64,000 nt of DNA from Gautieria morchelliformis (lineage: Eukaryota > Basidiomycota > Agaricomycetes > Gomphales > Gomphaceae), in the NCBI GenBank assembly GCA_015179125.1, contig WHVA01000090.1, forward strand, positions 62,001 to 126,000, written 5' to 3'. The notes below the pieces were generated by a model. That model ran no database searches and was not told where the DNA came from. It saw only the letters and a list, made by a program, of their open reading frames with translations. Made by a program: the position numbers and the translations under genes. Numbering within the stretch: the stretch's first letter is position 1; every line of letters begins with the position of its first letter. This document shows, one piece after another, positions 54,860 to 64,000 of the stretch.

Positions 54860-57800
54860 CTAGTCCGCCTCCATTCCATCCCCGCCCAGATCATCTTTGA
54901 ACACAGTCCGCACATAGTCGCCACTTCGATCGATGATGCCCCACCATGAGTCACTCATGTGGACCCGACCTACAGCACATTGAATGGCATTAAGGTTGAT
55001 GAATATAGACGGGTTTGTCCTCTCATAGGACACTACCGACGTGGCAGCGTCTCCACCTGGGGGGTTGCTTTGGCAAGTGTGAACGAGTGCTATCAAGTAA
55101 GTTGTCTCCTGATCAAGTCCTATGGCACGGGATGGAGGTAGAGTACACCTGAGCGCAAATTCAAACTGCCCGTAGAACATTTGAGCTTCATATTCTGGTA
55201 GACAGCACCGATTTCGAGCATTCTTGTCAACGAGAAGTGTATACTAGCATAGGCCTAGCTGGGTGAAAGAAACTGTGCCAGGAGAAATAGTACCAACACA
55301 CCTTAATGAATGAATTATCCTGAGCATCTGAGGGCAAATTGCTACTGCCGCGAATGACATCGCCACCGTCCCCAATCCGCACTTTACCCCACGATGTCAT
55401 TTCTTCAGGTAAGATCTGCTTAACAGTGCTGACAGTGCAATTGAATGTTGTGCTGAAGAACACGGCCACCTTCTTCAGTATGACAGTGTCCGGCCGATAC
55501 TGTGTTTGCTTGTGCCAGCATAGGTAGAGACCGGGATCTACTGTTACGTATCGAGATTTCCGCTAAGTCAGAACTGGAAAGGGCAGCGGCTTCAACTTAT
55601 AGGTTGCGCCCCCAATGAACTATCGTCCTAAGTATTTCGGAACTGAGTCGGAAGTCCGAAAGTACTGAACCAAAGGTTTGGTCGGAACTTGAGTCGGAAC
55701 TGAGGCGGAAGACGGAAGACGGAAGGTGGAGAGACTGAGATCTTGCTAGACTCGCTGTGCTAAGAACAGGAGATGGAGCGAAGGAAATCAAGTATCGAAG
55801 GCGATTATCTGATTGCAGAATAACAGACATCCATGAGGGGGTTTTATACAAAGAGCTGAGACAACAGGTAATGATATGGTACTAAGCAAATTCCGGGGGA
55901 AGCGGAAGTCGAGTAGACAATGCGTGGGAACTAACTATTGGGAACAATGGGACTACAAAGGGGGTTCAGGGTAAGGTAGAACAATGGCAAAGAACAAGGG
56001 GTCGGGAAAACATATCTAACAACGAAACACAAGGAGGGTCGGACATATGGTCTTGATGAATGGTAAGGTGGGTCCGGTGGGTCCGAGTAATAGAGTCGAA
56101 AGAACAAGGGAAATGTACAAGGGGCGGAATGTCGGAAATATCGGAGGGGCGGAATGTGTTGCGGAAGTATCATAGGGGCGGAAGGTATTGCGGAACTGAG
56201 GGTCGGAAGTCGGAAATGAACGGTCGTAACATCTACCCAAAATGGGATACGTTAACAGAGCACCCGTACAGTCTGCAATGACCTCCTCTTGCCCAGACAT
56301 CCCACTTGCCGGCTTCTCTAGTCAAAGCACATTCGAAAGTTGGTATCGAGCTGTTATTTGTGCCAGCTGGCTCAGCTGGAGTATGCGCTTGTTAAGGCAT
56401 GCATATGGCCTACGTTTGGACTTGATTGCTGGCATAAGCAGGCCACAGAAGCGTTCCATCACAAACGACCAGTTGACCCATACTGGGCCGGTGTGTTCGA
56501 TGTTGTCTGGGATGTGAAGGAGCGCATGCAACGTAATGCGACATGCGGTAAGTCGCTCCTCACGGTATTGGTAATAGAGCCGATATTCAGCACCATATAC
56601 CTTTAGTATTTGTAGCTTCAAAATAGACACATGACTTACTTCTCAAATTCTTCTACATAGTCAATAACCTTGACACGTAATGCTGGGAGCTCTGCCCTTT
56701 TGATATCAAATTGAAGCACAATCTTGATGCTTTCCACAAGTTTCATCATGTGCACATAGTACTTGTTCTTGCGAAACCGATTATGCAGGAGGTGAGGGGC
56801 AAGAAAAAGAAACCAGAAGGACCATGCCTCAGCCGTGAAGAGGTGCGAGTCCACGTCTATGTTTTGGAGTGTCGAGACAAATGCGGACGGGATAGTCTTA
56901 ACAGCCGCCACTGTTTCTAACCCGATTTTTTCCCAGACAGACTTGGCAAGCAAGTATTCACCTGTCCCCTGGTCGAGAGGGGTCGCGTGTTTACCTTTCC
57001 CAAATTTCCCCTTCCATAGAAGCACAAGGTTCGGGATGTGACTCTCAAAGAGGAGATGCATCCCTTCGAATGGGAAGCTGGCAGTTCGAGACATGGAAGG
57101 GGGTTGGAATAGAACCGAATCACCATTGAGTCCATAGAGCCGGCCACGTCTATCATGTTCTTTCTTAGTAGGGGCAGAGCTGATTTCTAGGAGTTGCCTG
57201 GGTATTTCTTCATCGGTGCACATGGGGAGGTTATGCGGATCCCATTGCAACCCTGCACATGCTTGTGGGGTTCCTATCGGAGGTCACAGTGGGACATAGT
57301 AATTTGTTTTCTTGGCTATTATGTGCCGGAATCCCTGTATGCGACAGAGGCGACAAGGAGAGAAGGCGTTCGGGCCCTTCATGCATGATGTGTATCGTAT
57401 GGCAAGCATATCACCCGAGTTAACGATGCAATATGCTCTCATCGGAAACATTGATTCACTCAGGGCATCGAACGTCTGGACTCCAACAGCCAGCCATTTG
57501 AATTGTTGTGTCATAGGGTGCAGGAATGAATTAAAATGTTTGGGAGCGTTTGGCCCTCCAATGATGAACAGGGGCATCACATACTCAATGTGGGTTGGGA
57601 GCTCAGGAGAAAAGGCATAAATGACAGCAATGAAGGGCCACACAGTGGCTTTTCCTTTGTTAGCACGCTTGAATATCTGTACGTCGTCGCCTAAGATTCC
57701 AATTGGTGTGTCACGCCAGTCCTCAAAGAACCAATGCTCATAGTCGATGCCATCAATGACAACTCGCTTCTTGAGTAGGCTCTTATAGTGGGAGCCATCG

Positions 57801-58911
57801 AAGACATAGCTGATATATTCGTTAGAGGTGTCACGCGCAGTTTGATAACAAAGGTTCTTGACGAAATCCTTGTTCTGGAACAATTCTTGCAGACAGAAGA
57901 CCAGAGGAATGGTCTCAAAAAGCGCCTGGGGCTTGCCGTTAGGGGAGAAGCGAGGCTGGGCACAGTATGGACAGGCCTGTTGGTCAGTGTGTTCGTCCAC
58001 ATATACGCAACAGTTTTGGGGGCAGCAGTCGGTAAGGATTGGTTGTATGCCCGATAGTATTGCCATTCATCTGTGTAGCACATACAGTGACTGCAGTTTG
58101 ATTTTCTTCGAGTATGCAGCACAAAAACGTTCATGGAAGCATTGTGTGAGATGGAAAGTGAGCCGCAATGCGAACATCTTGATGTTATCGATATCTTCAG
58201 GTGTCAAAATATTCTGCACTACATTGATACACTTAGTGACTAGTATAACGGTGCCATTAAAAGAAGTCAGGACGTACTTTGCAAGTTCTTGCCGACATCC
58301 AGAGCATCCTCATGCCATTGTTCCAATAACTCTGCCACTTCCTCAGCGTTCAGGTCTTCATCCTCATCATCATCCCAGCCCTCACTAGTATCTTCTTTGT
58401 CGATGCCGTGAGAGTTGTCACCATCGCTGCTGGGGTCCAAGGAACTGTTGTCAAAGTCACTCGGATACTGAATCAAGTCGTCCTGATGGGACTCGGGTTC
58501 ATCATGGGGTTGACCTATAGGTTCTGAAGGAAACTGGAAGGGCTCTGATGGTGTATTGACAGTATCGTGGGTGGACTTAGATGGGGGGCCTTCTGCAGAT
58601 GGTCCAGCGGTCACAGGATTAGCCCCAGCTTGCCGACCATCTACACCTTCAAGAAACAAAGGTTTCATGTCAATATTTACAACTGTACTTACAATAAATT
58701 AGTATGAACCTTGGGTGATCCCATTATATGCCGTAGCAATCTTGCAAGCCATTGATGGCTTCTTCCGTCTGTGCTTGCGAGCTTGAATCTCTGATATCAT
58801 CTTCTTGCAGCAAGGGCATAGAACCTGAGGAATGTTGGTGATACACAGGCAGAGCGACCACAACAACATGCACAACACAGTCGGAATGCAAGTTGTCACA
58901 TGACCTTGCAA
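54860..58911 (-). pseudogene. Plavaka-family transposase, split by a solo LTR
   Basis: From the right: a zinc-finger start (VLCPCCKKMISEIQARKHRR, near 58820), an acidic linker (58668-58267), CPYCAQPRFSPNGKP (near 57960), LGDDVQIFKRANKGKATVWP (near 57690), YCIVNSGDMLAIRYTSCMKG and CRLCRIQGF (near 57400). It goes on with FPFEGMHLLFESHIPNLVLL (near 57040), TAEAWSFWFLFLAPHLL (near 56800), HIPDNIEHTGPVWVNWSFVM (near 56500), then across the LTR to EMTSWGKVRIGDGGDVI (near 55390). The end is GRVHMSDSWWGIIDRSGDYV (near 54920). These are hallmarks of the tnp2/Plavaka group. The enzyme would bind the CACTG ends and move the element. The LTR insertion and at least one frame break make it inactive here. 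Confidence 0.87.
55542..56231 (-). mobile_element. Solo LTR inside the Plavaka element
   Basis: 690 bp, TGTTACGACC to CGATACGTAACA on the minus strand, with TCTAC duplicated on both sides (55537-55541 and 56232-56236). It contains a TATAAAA box near 55849 and many CGGAAG/CTTCCG words. No coding sequence is attached, so it is a recombination remnant. The size suggests a Gypsy family other than the one at 47344. Confidence 0.9.
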
Positions 58912-59024
58912 ATCGCGTGTAGGCGCCTAGGCATGTGTTTGTGCACATGCACAAATGACCTCGCGTTTTCTTATCTCATCCTTTCTCACACCTTCTTCCC
59001 CATCTCTCATACTCACTCTCAGAG

Positions 59025-60652
59025 ATGCCGTCAAGCGCTTCAAGCAGCAAGAAGAAAAAGGCTCAGGCTCAGGCTGGAATGGGGATGTCGACGACCGAAC
59101 TCCAGAGGCGTTTGGACGAACGAGACTCAATGATCAAAATGCTCATCGCCCAAAATAAGAGGAAGAGGAAGTCGGCTCACATGCAATCAGATGATGAGGA
59201 TGCAAATGGGTCCAGTGATAATGATGATGATAATGAGGGTAAGTAACTCTTTATATGTATGCCGCTTTGTCTCCCTTCTATGCTTCTTTGCAGAATATAC
59301 TAGCTCAGAGTCCGAAGAAGAAGAACATCGCAGCCATCGCAAGCACAAGCACAAGCACAAGCACAAGCGTAAGCGTACACTGATCTCCCCAGCAAAAAGG
59401 GAGATGGGTTATTCGGCAGCAAAGGATACAACCTCCAGGATCACATGGGTCTTGCGGATGATAATCAGCGCTATTTGGACATCAGGGTAAGTGATTGTAT
59501 CCAGAAATGTCTGCGATGTCTTAAAAATCCACATGGCGCGCAGGCTACAGTGCGCGACCAGATTGCACACTATCGACTCGAGGGGAAGAAACGTAAACAA
59601 GACCCTAAAGACATGGCGGCCATTTACGTTGCCGTTAATGAGTTTGGCATCGTTAAAATGGCCTGTTTGTTGACATTTTGCACCAGGTTGAAAAAAAATA
59701 CCCTGAGCTCAAGGATTTCGAGAATTCATGGCCTATACAAGATATGGTTACTGGGATCCTGTGCAACAGGACGGACTACAAGAAAAACAGAACTGTGCAA
59801 CATCCTAAGAAAGCAGAACAAACAAGGGCCCGACGCCTGACCTTGAAGGAAGCGTATATGTGTCTGTTTCCCCCCCTTCAATGTACTGACATATCTATCA
59901 GAGAACTGAAAGGGAACAGGTGGAAGCAAGCAACAAGAAAGAAGCGAGCGAAGAACGCAACAATCACAGCAAAGAAGTGAGCGAAGATCAGGACAATCGC
60001 AGCAAAGAAGTGGGCGAAGATCAGGACAATGACAGTAATCATGAGGAGATAACAGCTGATAACCAAGATGGAGAATAGTCGAGAGAAGAATATACTAACG
60101 GGGATGCTGACATGTATCAACCAGCTACAGATGACGATCGGGATCCCGCTCCTAGCGATGGTGAGTTCAGGGGCGATCTCCCCGAATTGACTTCATCTGA
60201 GGATGTCGAGGAAGAGGAAGTGGGGGATAATGATAGGGTTTTTGCCTGTTTTGTCAAGAAAAAAGCGAAGAAAGCGGACCCACGTTTCGAGACCCAAACG
60301 CAAGGCGGCAGCAAGATTCACCATATTTTCATTCCTCCTCCCGTTAAAGAAAAACCACATCAGAAGGGGCCGGCTGCTGCACCGAGTGTGATAGCTCCTC
60401 ATCAACCTACACCTCCTCCCTCTCGATACAGCACTTGTCACAAAGTGTCCCAACAGGTAAGCTATACTCCCATCTTGACCATTTGTTCTTGACTTTGCCC
60501 AGGTGCCGGCATCGAGCCAGGTCGCGAAGCCTGCACCCAACGCTGGAAGGTCCCTCAAATTTGCTTCCCAGGCCACCAAATTGGCTGCTCAGTCTAATGC
60601 CAAGCACAAGCTGTCCAAGCAGAAGAAATTGATGCAGCCGCGCGATGCGTAG
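59025..60652 (+). pseudogene. Plavaka accessory gene (KGYNLQ..MGLADD protein)
   Basis: Divergent from the transposase. Exon 1 (from the ATG at 59025) encodes Lys-rich KKKKAQAQAG, a coiled coil (TTELQRRLDERDSMIKMLIA) and an acidic run. An intron follows (about 59239-59292). Next come a His/Lys repeat (KHKHKHKHKRKR) and GYNLQDHMGLADDNQRYLD, after a one-base frame slip near 59405. Further exons read RDQIAHYRLEGKK, KKYPELKDFENSWPIQDMV and an acidic SKEVSEDQDN repeat. A stop near 60077 precedes a Pro-rich and basic tail to TAG at 60650. The GLADD-type protein is recalled as common in basidiomycete genomes; its place here suggests it belongs to the transposon. Function unknown, perhaps DNA binding. 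Confidence 0.55.
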
Positions 60653-61383
60653 GTGCGTATATATGCCGGGGAGTCAATGAGAGCTTTTAACTAATCCTAC
60701 ATCCACAGAATCTCTCCCCTCAGCTCTCAACTGCAATCATAGAACTCAATGATTTATTCACTTCAACTGCACGTCTCCCTGTATTATCCAGAGCTCTCTG
60801 TCTCTCGCCACTTGCAATTGCTCTGCCTTTTGCCACTCTAGGATGCTAATTAATGGGAGGAATTAGCTATGTTTTGCTGTGGGACCGTTCAGATAGTTCC
60901 TCCTGTATCACCCACAATCCATTGTTGTCGCGTTTTATTATCATGTGATCGATGTAAGTAGGTCCTTCTGTACATGTAACTCCAATGCGTCGCACAAATT
61001 GGCTTCACTCCCACCATCACCCATCCAGCTTGCGCCAACAAATTAATTCTCTTCTAGAGAACATGTTGAAGATGATGCCCTCAACATGTCACTACATTAC
61101 CCATCTAAGGCGTGATTTACTTCTTGTGATTTTATTACTCACTTCTGTGCAGGCTCCCTACTCTCAAGAGCCTCGAACTGGTTTCCGTTAATCTGCTCAT
61201 GGTAGGAGCATTCGTACAGTCCGATTTCTCAAGCCCAGGCACTAATGCTTCAATAGGAATATCGTCTGAAAACGGATATATGCGCCATGCACCGTATCGA
61301 GGTAATTGATGCAGGTGTGTTGCTATTCGTTTTGTTTTTTCTCGACTACGCGCCTCTGCGCACCTCCTCTATATTCTCTCCCT
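60653..61383. other. Non-coding stretch between accessory gene and GT2 fragment
   Basis: I see no gene. The sequence is AT/CT-rich with several GT...AG-like signals. It could be 5' flank or degraded 5' exons of the captured glycosyltransferase gene, but no motif of that family was found before 61400. Confidence 0.4.
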
Positions 61384-62230
61384 AGCTCGGGCTATCATCC
61401 CAGCTTCTTCCCCTCGCCAAGCATCTTGCGCGCCAAGCCTTCTATGCTCAACACGGCATCGCCTGGGTCACGCGCCCCAAGCACCATTCCCCACCCAGCC
61501 GCCCAAGGCCAAGGCAGGCTCCCCGCCCCCACCCACGCACTGCAGCTTCGTGCATGCAGGCCACTTCAAGAAGGCAAGCAACATGAACTACGGCCTCGCG
61601 CTGAGCCTGAAGGTCGAAAAGTTCGTGCTGCAGCTCGTCAAGGAGCACGAGCGGGAGCGTGCGCAGAGGGCAGTAGCGGCGGGGGAGAGCGGGGTGGGTG
61701 TGGCGGCGGCAGGTGCGGGTATGGGCACGAGCTCGAACTCGGCACGCTTGGGCCTGACCGCGCTCACGATGACGACGACGAGCAGTGCACTGATGGCTGC
61801 GGATGTGGAGCTCAACATTGAGGAGCGCACACTGCACCTGGCGGTCAAGGAGACGTTTGAGGAGATTGGGCGGCGGTGGGTGCCGTGGGCAGCACGCCAT
61901 ATGTGTAGGCGAGCTTATCCTGATTGTGGACTCGGCCACGTATCCGTCAGGGATGTGGTGTGGGAGCTGGCCAAATCCCCCAAGGTAGCAATCATTGAGC
62001 ATGAGTCGGGTGCGTGCGGCCAACGGCAGGGGTTGCTAGCTACGACTGATTCTATTTTTCTTTTTGGTACCAGCTGTTATGCAGGTCATCTACTTTTTCT
62101 CGTGTCTTGCATTGCTCTCATGTCTTGCATCACCAAGCACAGATGCACACTGTTCCCAGACGTATGCTTGCAGTCTTCCATGCTCTTTAGCACATGCTCG
62201 CCCATCCTAGAGGCCCCAAGTAGCCGGCCA
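61384..62230 (+). pseudogene. Captured GT2 glycosyltransferase gene fragment
   Basis: In shifting frames the plus strand shows ARQAFYAQHGIAWVTRPKH (61420-61480), HAGHFKKASNMNYGLALSLK (61551-61610), EERTLHLAVKETFEEIGRRW (61825-61885), GELILIVDSATYPS (61910-61950) and VVWELAKSPKVAIIEHESG (61952-62010). An intron-like gap follows, then VMQVIYFFSCLALLS. Order and motifs are those of the large membrane GT2 enzymes of Agaricomycetes: the Asn-Tyr-Gly donor-binding stretch, then the VDSDT metal-binding motif, seen here as VDSAT with the final Asp lost. Both ends are missing. It lies inside the Plavaka borders, so it was probably picked up by the transposon. It is GC-rich compared with its surroundings. 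Confidence 0.65.
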
Positions 62231-62239
62231 ATCCAGGTG

Positions 62240-62946
62240 AGTGTTGATTGATGTCACGTCATGTTCACTGACTTAGGCAGAAGGTCACTGGTGACTGCCG
62301 CCTTTGCCTCCTTTCAGCTCCCGGCGCACTGTCGCTGTACTGAAGCAGCCTGGTATGTGGTTCATGGATCTGATCACAGTTTTTCAATGATTTTTACCTT
62401 AGGTTTCATTGCTATTCTGCCGCTCCACTGAAGCACCCTGGTATGGGTTTCACGGACTGGAAAGAAGTATTTCAGTGATTTTCACCTTATGTTTCATCCT
62501 TATCTTCCCTTGTATATATTGATTTATGACTTGAAATAATGGGGAAGTTTAACTGGTATCCCATGGCATTTGAACAATATCGCAAGGCAATAACCATTGA
62601 AAACTCATAGCTATACAACTTAGTATTGACTACAAATTTCATGAATCTTCAGTGATTTGCCTCATATTATTCAGATCTCAGGCCAGTGAGATTCAGTTGC
62701 TGTATCTCTGAAATGTGGTGATAGAACCATGGGGTCGTAAGTGACTATCTCACGGGAACCCAGTGGTCGTGGACTCAAAATGCCTGGTTCAATCCATTGG
62801 TCTTCCATTGTAGGATCCCTGAATACCCATGAGTCAACCCCTGAAACCAACTCATTGAAACGAAACTTTTTCCACTGAAACCGATTCATTGAATTTTCAA
62901 CAGGTTCTATTGGTATTTACACTAGCTATAATGGTTTATATACTAA
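62240..62946. other. Plavaka right subterminal region
   Basis: Non-coding, with two imperfect copies of a GTTTCAT...CCACTGAAGCA unit (about 62330-62400 and 62405-62490) and scattered ATTGAAAC and CAGTGG words in both orientations. These resemble the left subterminal region. Subterminal repeats are typical transposase-binding sites of CACTA elements. Confidence 0.55.
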
Positions 62947-62996
62947 ATCCTCAGTGGGTCCACCCAATAGGATTCATTGGTTGACTACCCACAGTG
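62947..62996. repeat. Plavaka right terminal inverted repeat
   Basis: Ends GACTACCCACAGTG. The reverse complement matches the left end with about ten mismatches in 45. CCTC follows. Confidence 0.85.
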
Positions 62997-63099
62997 CCTC
63001 AGGACGCCGCCGTTGTATGCTCTGGATGATGAGCTGTCTTTACTACTTGCAGTTTCTTCCAGCTTGCAACGTGCTCTCACCAAGTTTATTGAGAGCTGA
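62997..63099 (+). pseudogene. Host gene split by the Plavaka element, 3' part
   Basis: Continues the frame of 54195-54410 after the CCTC duplication: RTPPLYALDDELSLLLAVSS, SLQRALTKFIES, stop at 63097. The amphipathic Leu-rich helix looks like genuine coding sequence. Function unknown. Confidence 0.45.
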
Positions 63100-63520
63100 C
63101 TGAGGGTAAGATATAACATTGGCGCAGGTCTTGTCTCACATTCACAAGTTGGGGTTGGGGTTGGCCATGTGTGCATGCTAGTGTTGTGACTTGTAATATA
63201 TGTTCTTCCCCTCAGTTAACGTCTCTTTCCAGGACAAACTGGTTTGTGAAGATCACCATTGATTAACACCACCTTTGCTTCTCACTTGATCGACTCGAAA
63301 GGCCGTTTGTAGAGTGATGAACCTGTTAGGCAGTCAACAGAAATCCTAGCTGTCTCACACGGTACTGGGTTGCAACAAACACCAGAACAGAAAAGCAGGG
63401 TAGGTTACGGTGAAATTATATCATCCGGAGAACATCGTGCACCCTACCTTATTTTCCAACAACCACATCAAGCCTACCCAAGTGCTCAGGGGTCGCCAGG
63501 AACATCAGGGCGCCACTCAC

Positions 63521-63631
63521 CGTTCCCGGCAATGATTTGGTTCGTCATGTCATCGTCCCAGAGCTTGAGCTCAACAAGTTCCTTGAGTAACCGAGGGCAC
63601 ACAATATGGAACGTCCCAGCAAGAAAACGAC
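63521..63631 (-). pseudogene. Exon resembling ribonucleotide reductase large subunit
   Basis: On the minus strand a 37-codon stretch reads RFLAGTFHIVCPRLLKELVE and LKLWDDDMTNQIIAGNG. It is bounded by an acceptor-like CAG (63632-63634) and a GTGAGT donor (63520-63513). Class I ribonucleotide reductase large subunits have a similar segment (FxxVNPxLLxxLxxxGLWDxxMKNxII). Neither the preceding nor the following exon is recognisable nearby, so it is a gene scrap or the edge of a decayed gene. Assignment rests on remembered family sequence over one exon. Confidence 0.45.
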
Positions 63632-64000
63632 CTGTATAGGTGTTGCTGACGGTTCCTCTTCATCAGCAGATATAAGTACTTATACTGTAGTACCTAATAG
63701 CTGCTTTACAATGGCTGTTAATGCTCCATCCAGAACAAATTTTTGTAGAGCTGATTAGGCTGTTTTTTGCGCATTCTCGTGCCTCTCGAGTCTCGGTCCA
63801 TCTTGACTCTTTGGCCTCGGTCGCTCCCCTTTGCCCACTTTTTTTGCAGAGTTACTTATTCTCTCCTCATTCTCCATGACTTCTCGCTTTCTTTTTCCAA
63901 GGGTTTCAACATAAGTACTGTGGAGAAAAATGGCGCTGTTAAATTTTAAACAAGTCTATAAAGCAAGGCAAGGTCTGACCCATATTGGTTGGTTAGGCAT
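63632..64000. other. No gene seen
   Basis: AT-rich end of the window; short open stretches only. No element ends were recognised. Confidence 0.5.

Larger units (their letters stand above)
54411..62996. mobile_element. Plavaka-type CACTA (CMC) DNA transposon
   Basis: 8586 bp. The left end CACTGTGGATAG and the right end (CACTGTGGGTAG on the minus strand) form terminal inverted repeats that stay similar for at least 45 bp (CCATTGAAACC..TAGTGGG; CCAATGAATCC..TTGGGTGG). CCTC occurs just outside both ends as a 4-bp target duplication (54407-54410, 62997-63000). Inside are a minus-strand transposase, a plus-strand accessory gene, a GT2 glycosyltransferase fragment and, at 55542-56231, a solo LTR. 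Subterminal regions (54411-54850 and 62240-62996) are non-coding and rich in ATTGAAAC/CAGTGG words that recur in both ends. Confidence 0.9.

Noticed and set aside
61384-62230. GT2 fragment as an active enzyme gene
   Set aside because: Motifs fall in different frames, both ends are missing and the metal-binding VDSDT is altered.
1-64000. tRNA or rRNA genes
   Set aside because: No cloverleaf with paired A and B boxes and no rRNA core sequence noticed by reading; a covariance-model scan was not possible.

Overview
The window looks like a piece of an Agaricomycete-type basidiomycete genome. Introns are about 50-65 nt with GTRNGT-like donors and CTNAC-like branch sites. The protein families are typical of mushroom-forming fungi: NACHT-WD40 NLRs, a GT2 glycosyltransferase fragment, Plavaka-type CACTA transposase, a Crypton-like recombinase with a GCR1_C tail, Helitron, PIF/Harbinger, and Copia and Gypsy elements. 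It is an island of nested transposable elements. The host genes that remain are cut, duplicated or truncated, and I saw no tRNA or rRNA gene.

Layout. 1-650: Copia gag-protease fragment. 1.1-4.6 kb: PIF/Harbinger remnant with transposase (+) and Myb/SANT-like partner (-). 4.65-4.9 kb: part of a Copia LTR, cut by a Helitron (4898-10840, minus) that has both ends; a second Helitron 3' end abuts it at 10841. 11-11.46 kb: AT-rich repeat element. 12.05-15.7 kb: Crypton-like tyrosine recombinase gene. 15.77-20.43 kb: broken Copia element. 20.58-36.7 kb: a maze of segmental duplications whose core is two inverted arms of about 5 kb (about 20.6-25.5 and 29.6-34.9 kb). Each arm carries the 5' part of an ammonium transporter gene and scraps of an ankyrin/WD40 protein. 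In the middle a Gypsy gag scrap sits between 0.3-kb inverted repeats.

37.4-47.3 kb: two foldback CACTG-ended MITEs, a minus-strand Copia with its own foldback insertion, and a minus-strand NACHT-WD40 NLR gene interrupted by a MITE and by an unclassified 2.4-kb insertion, and truncated by a Gypsy element (47344-53358). 54.4-63.0 kb: an 8.6-kb Plavaka-type transposon with matching termini, transposase, accessory gene, a captured GT2 fragment and a solo LTR inserted into it. It splits a small host reading frame. 63.5 kb: one exon resembling ribonucleotide reductase large subunit.

The most interesting signal is in the Copia LTRs at 4.7, 16.0, 25.7 and 38.5 kb (the last on the minus strand). Each holds a 29-nt hairpin block A, a 53-57 nt intron-like segment and a short block B. 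A few bases later A and B recur joined exactly, as if the intron had been removed. The sequences of A and B differ strongly between LTRs, but the two copies within one LTR agree almost perfectly. In three LTRs a TATA box lies 32-33 nt before the first A. I infer that the second copy is rewritten from spliced leader RNA at each round of reverse transcription. A Gypsy LTR pair (47.4 and 53.0 kb) differs by a similar GT...AG segment.
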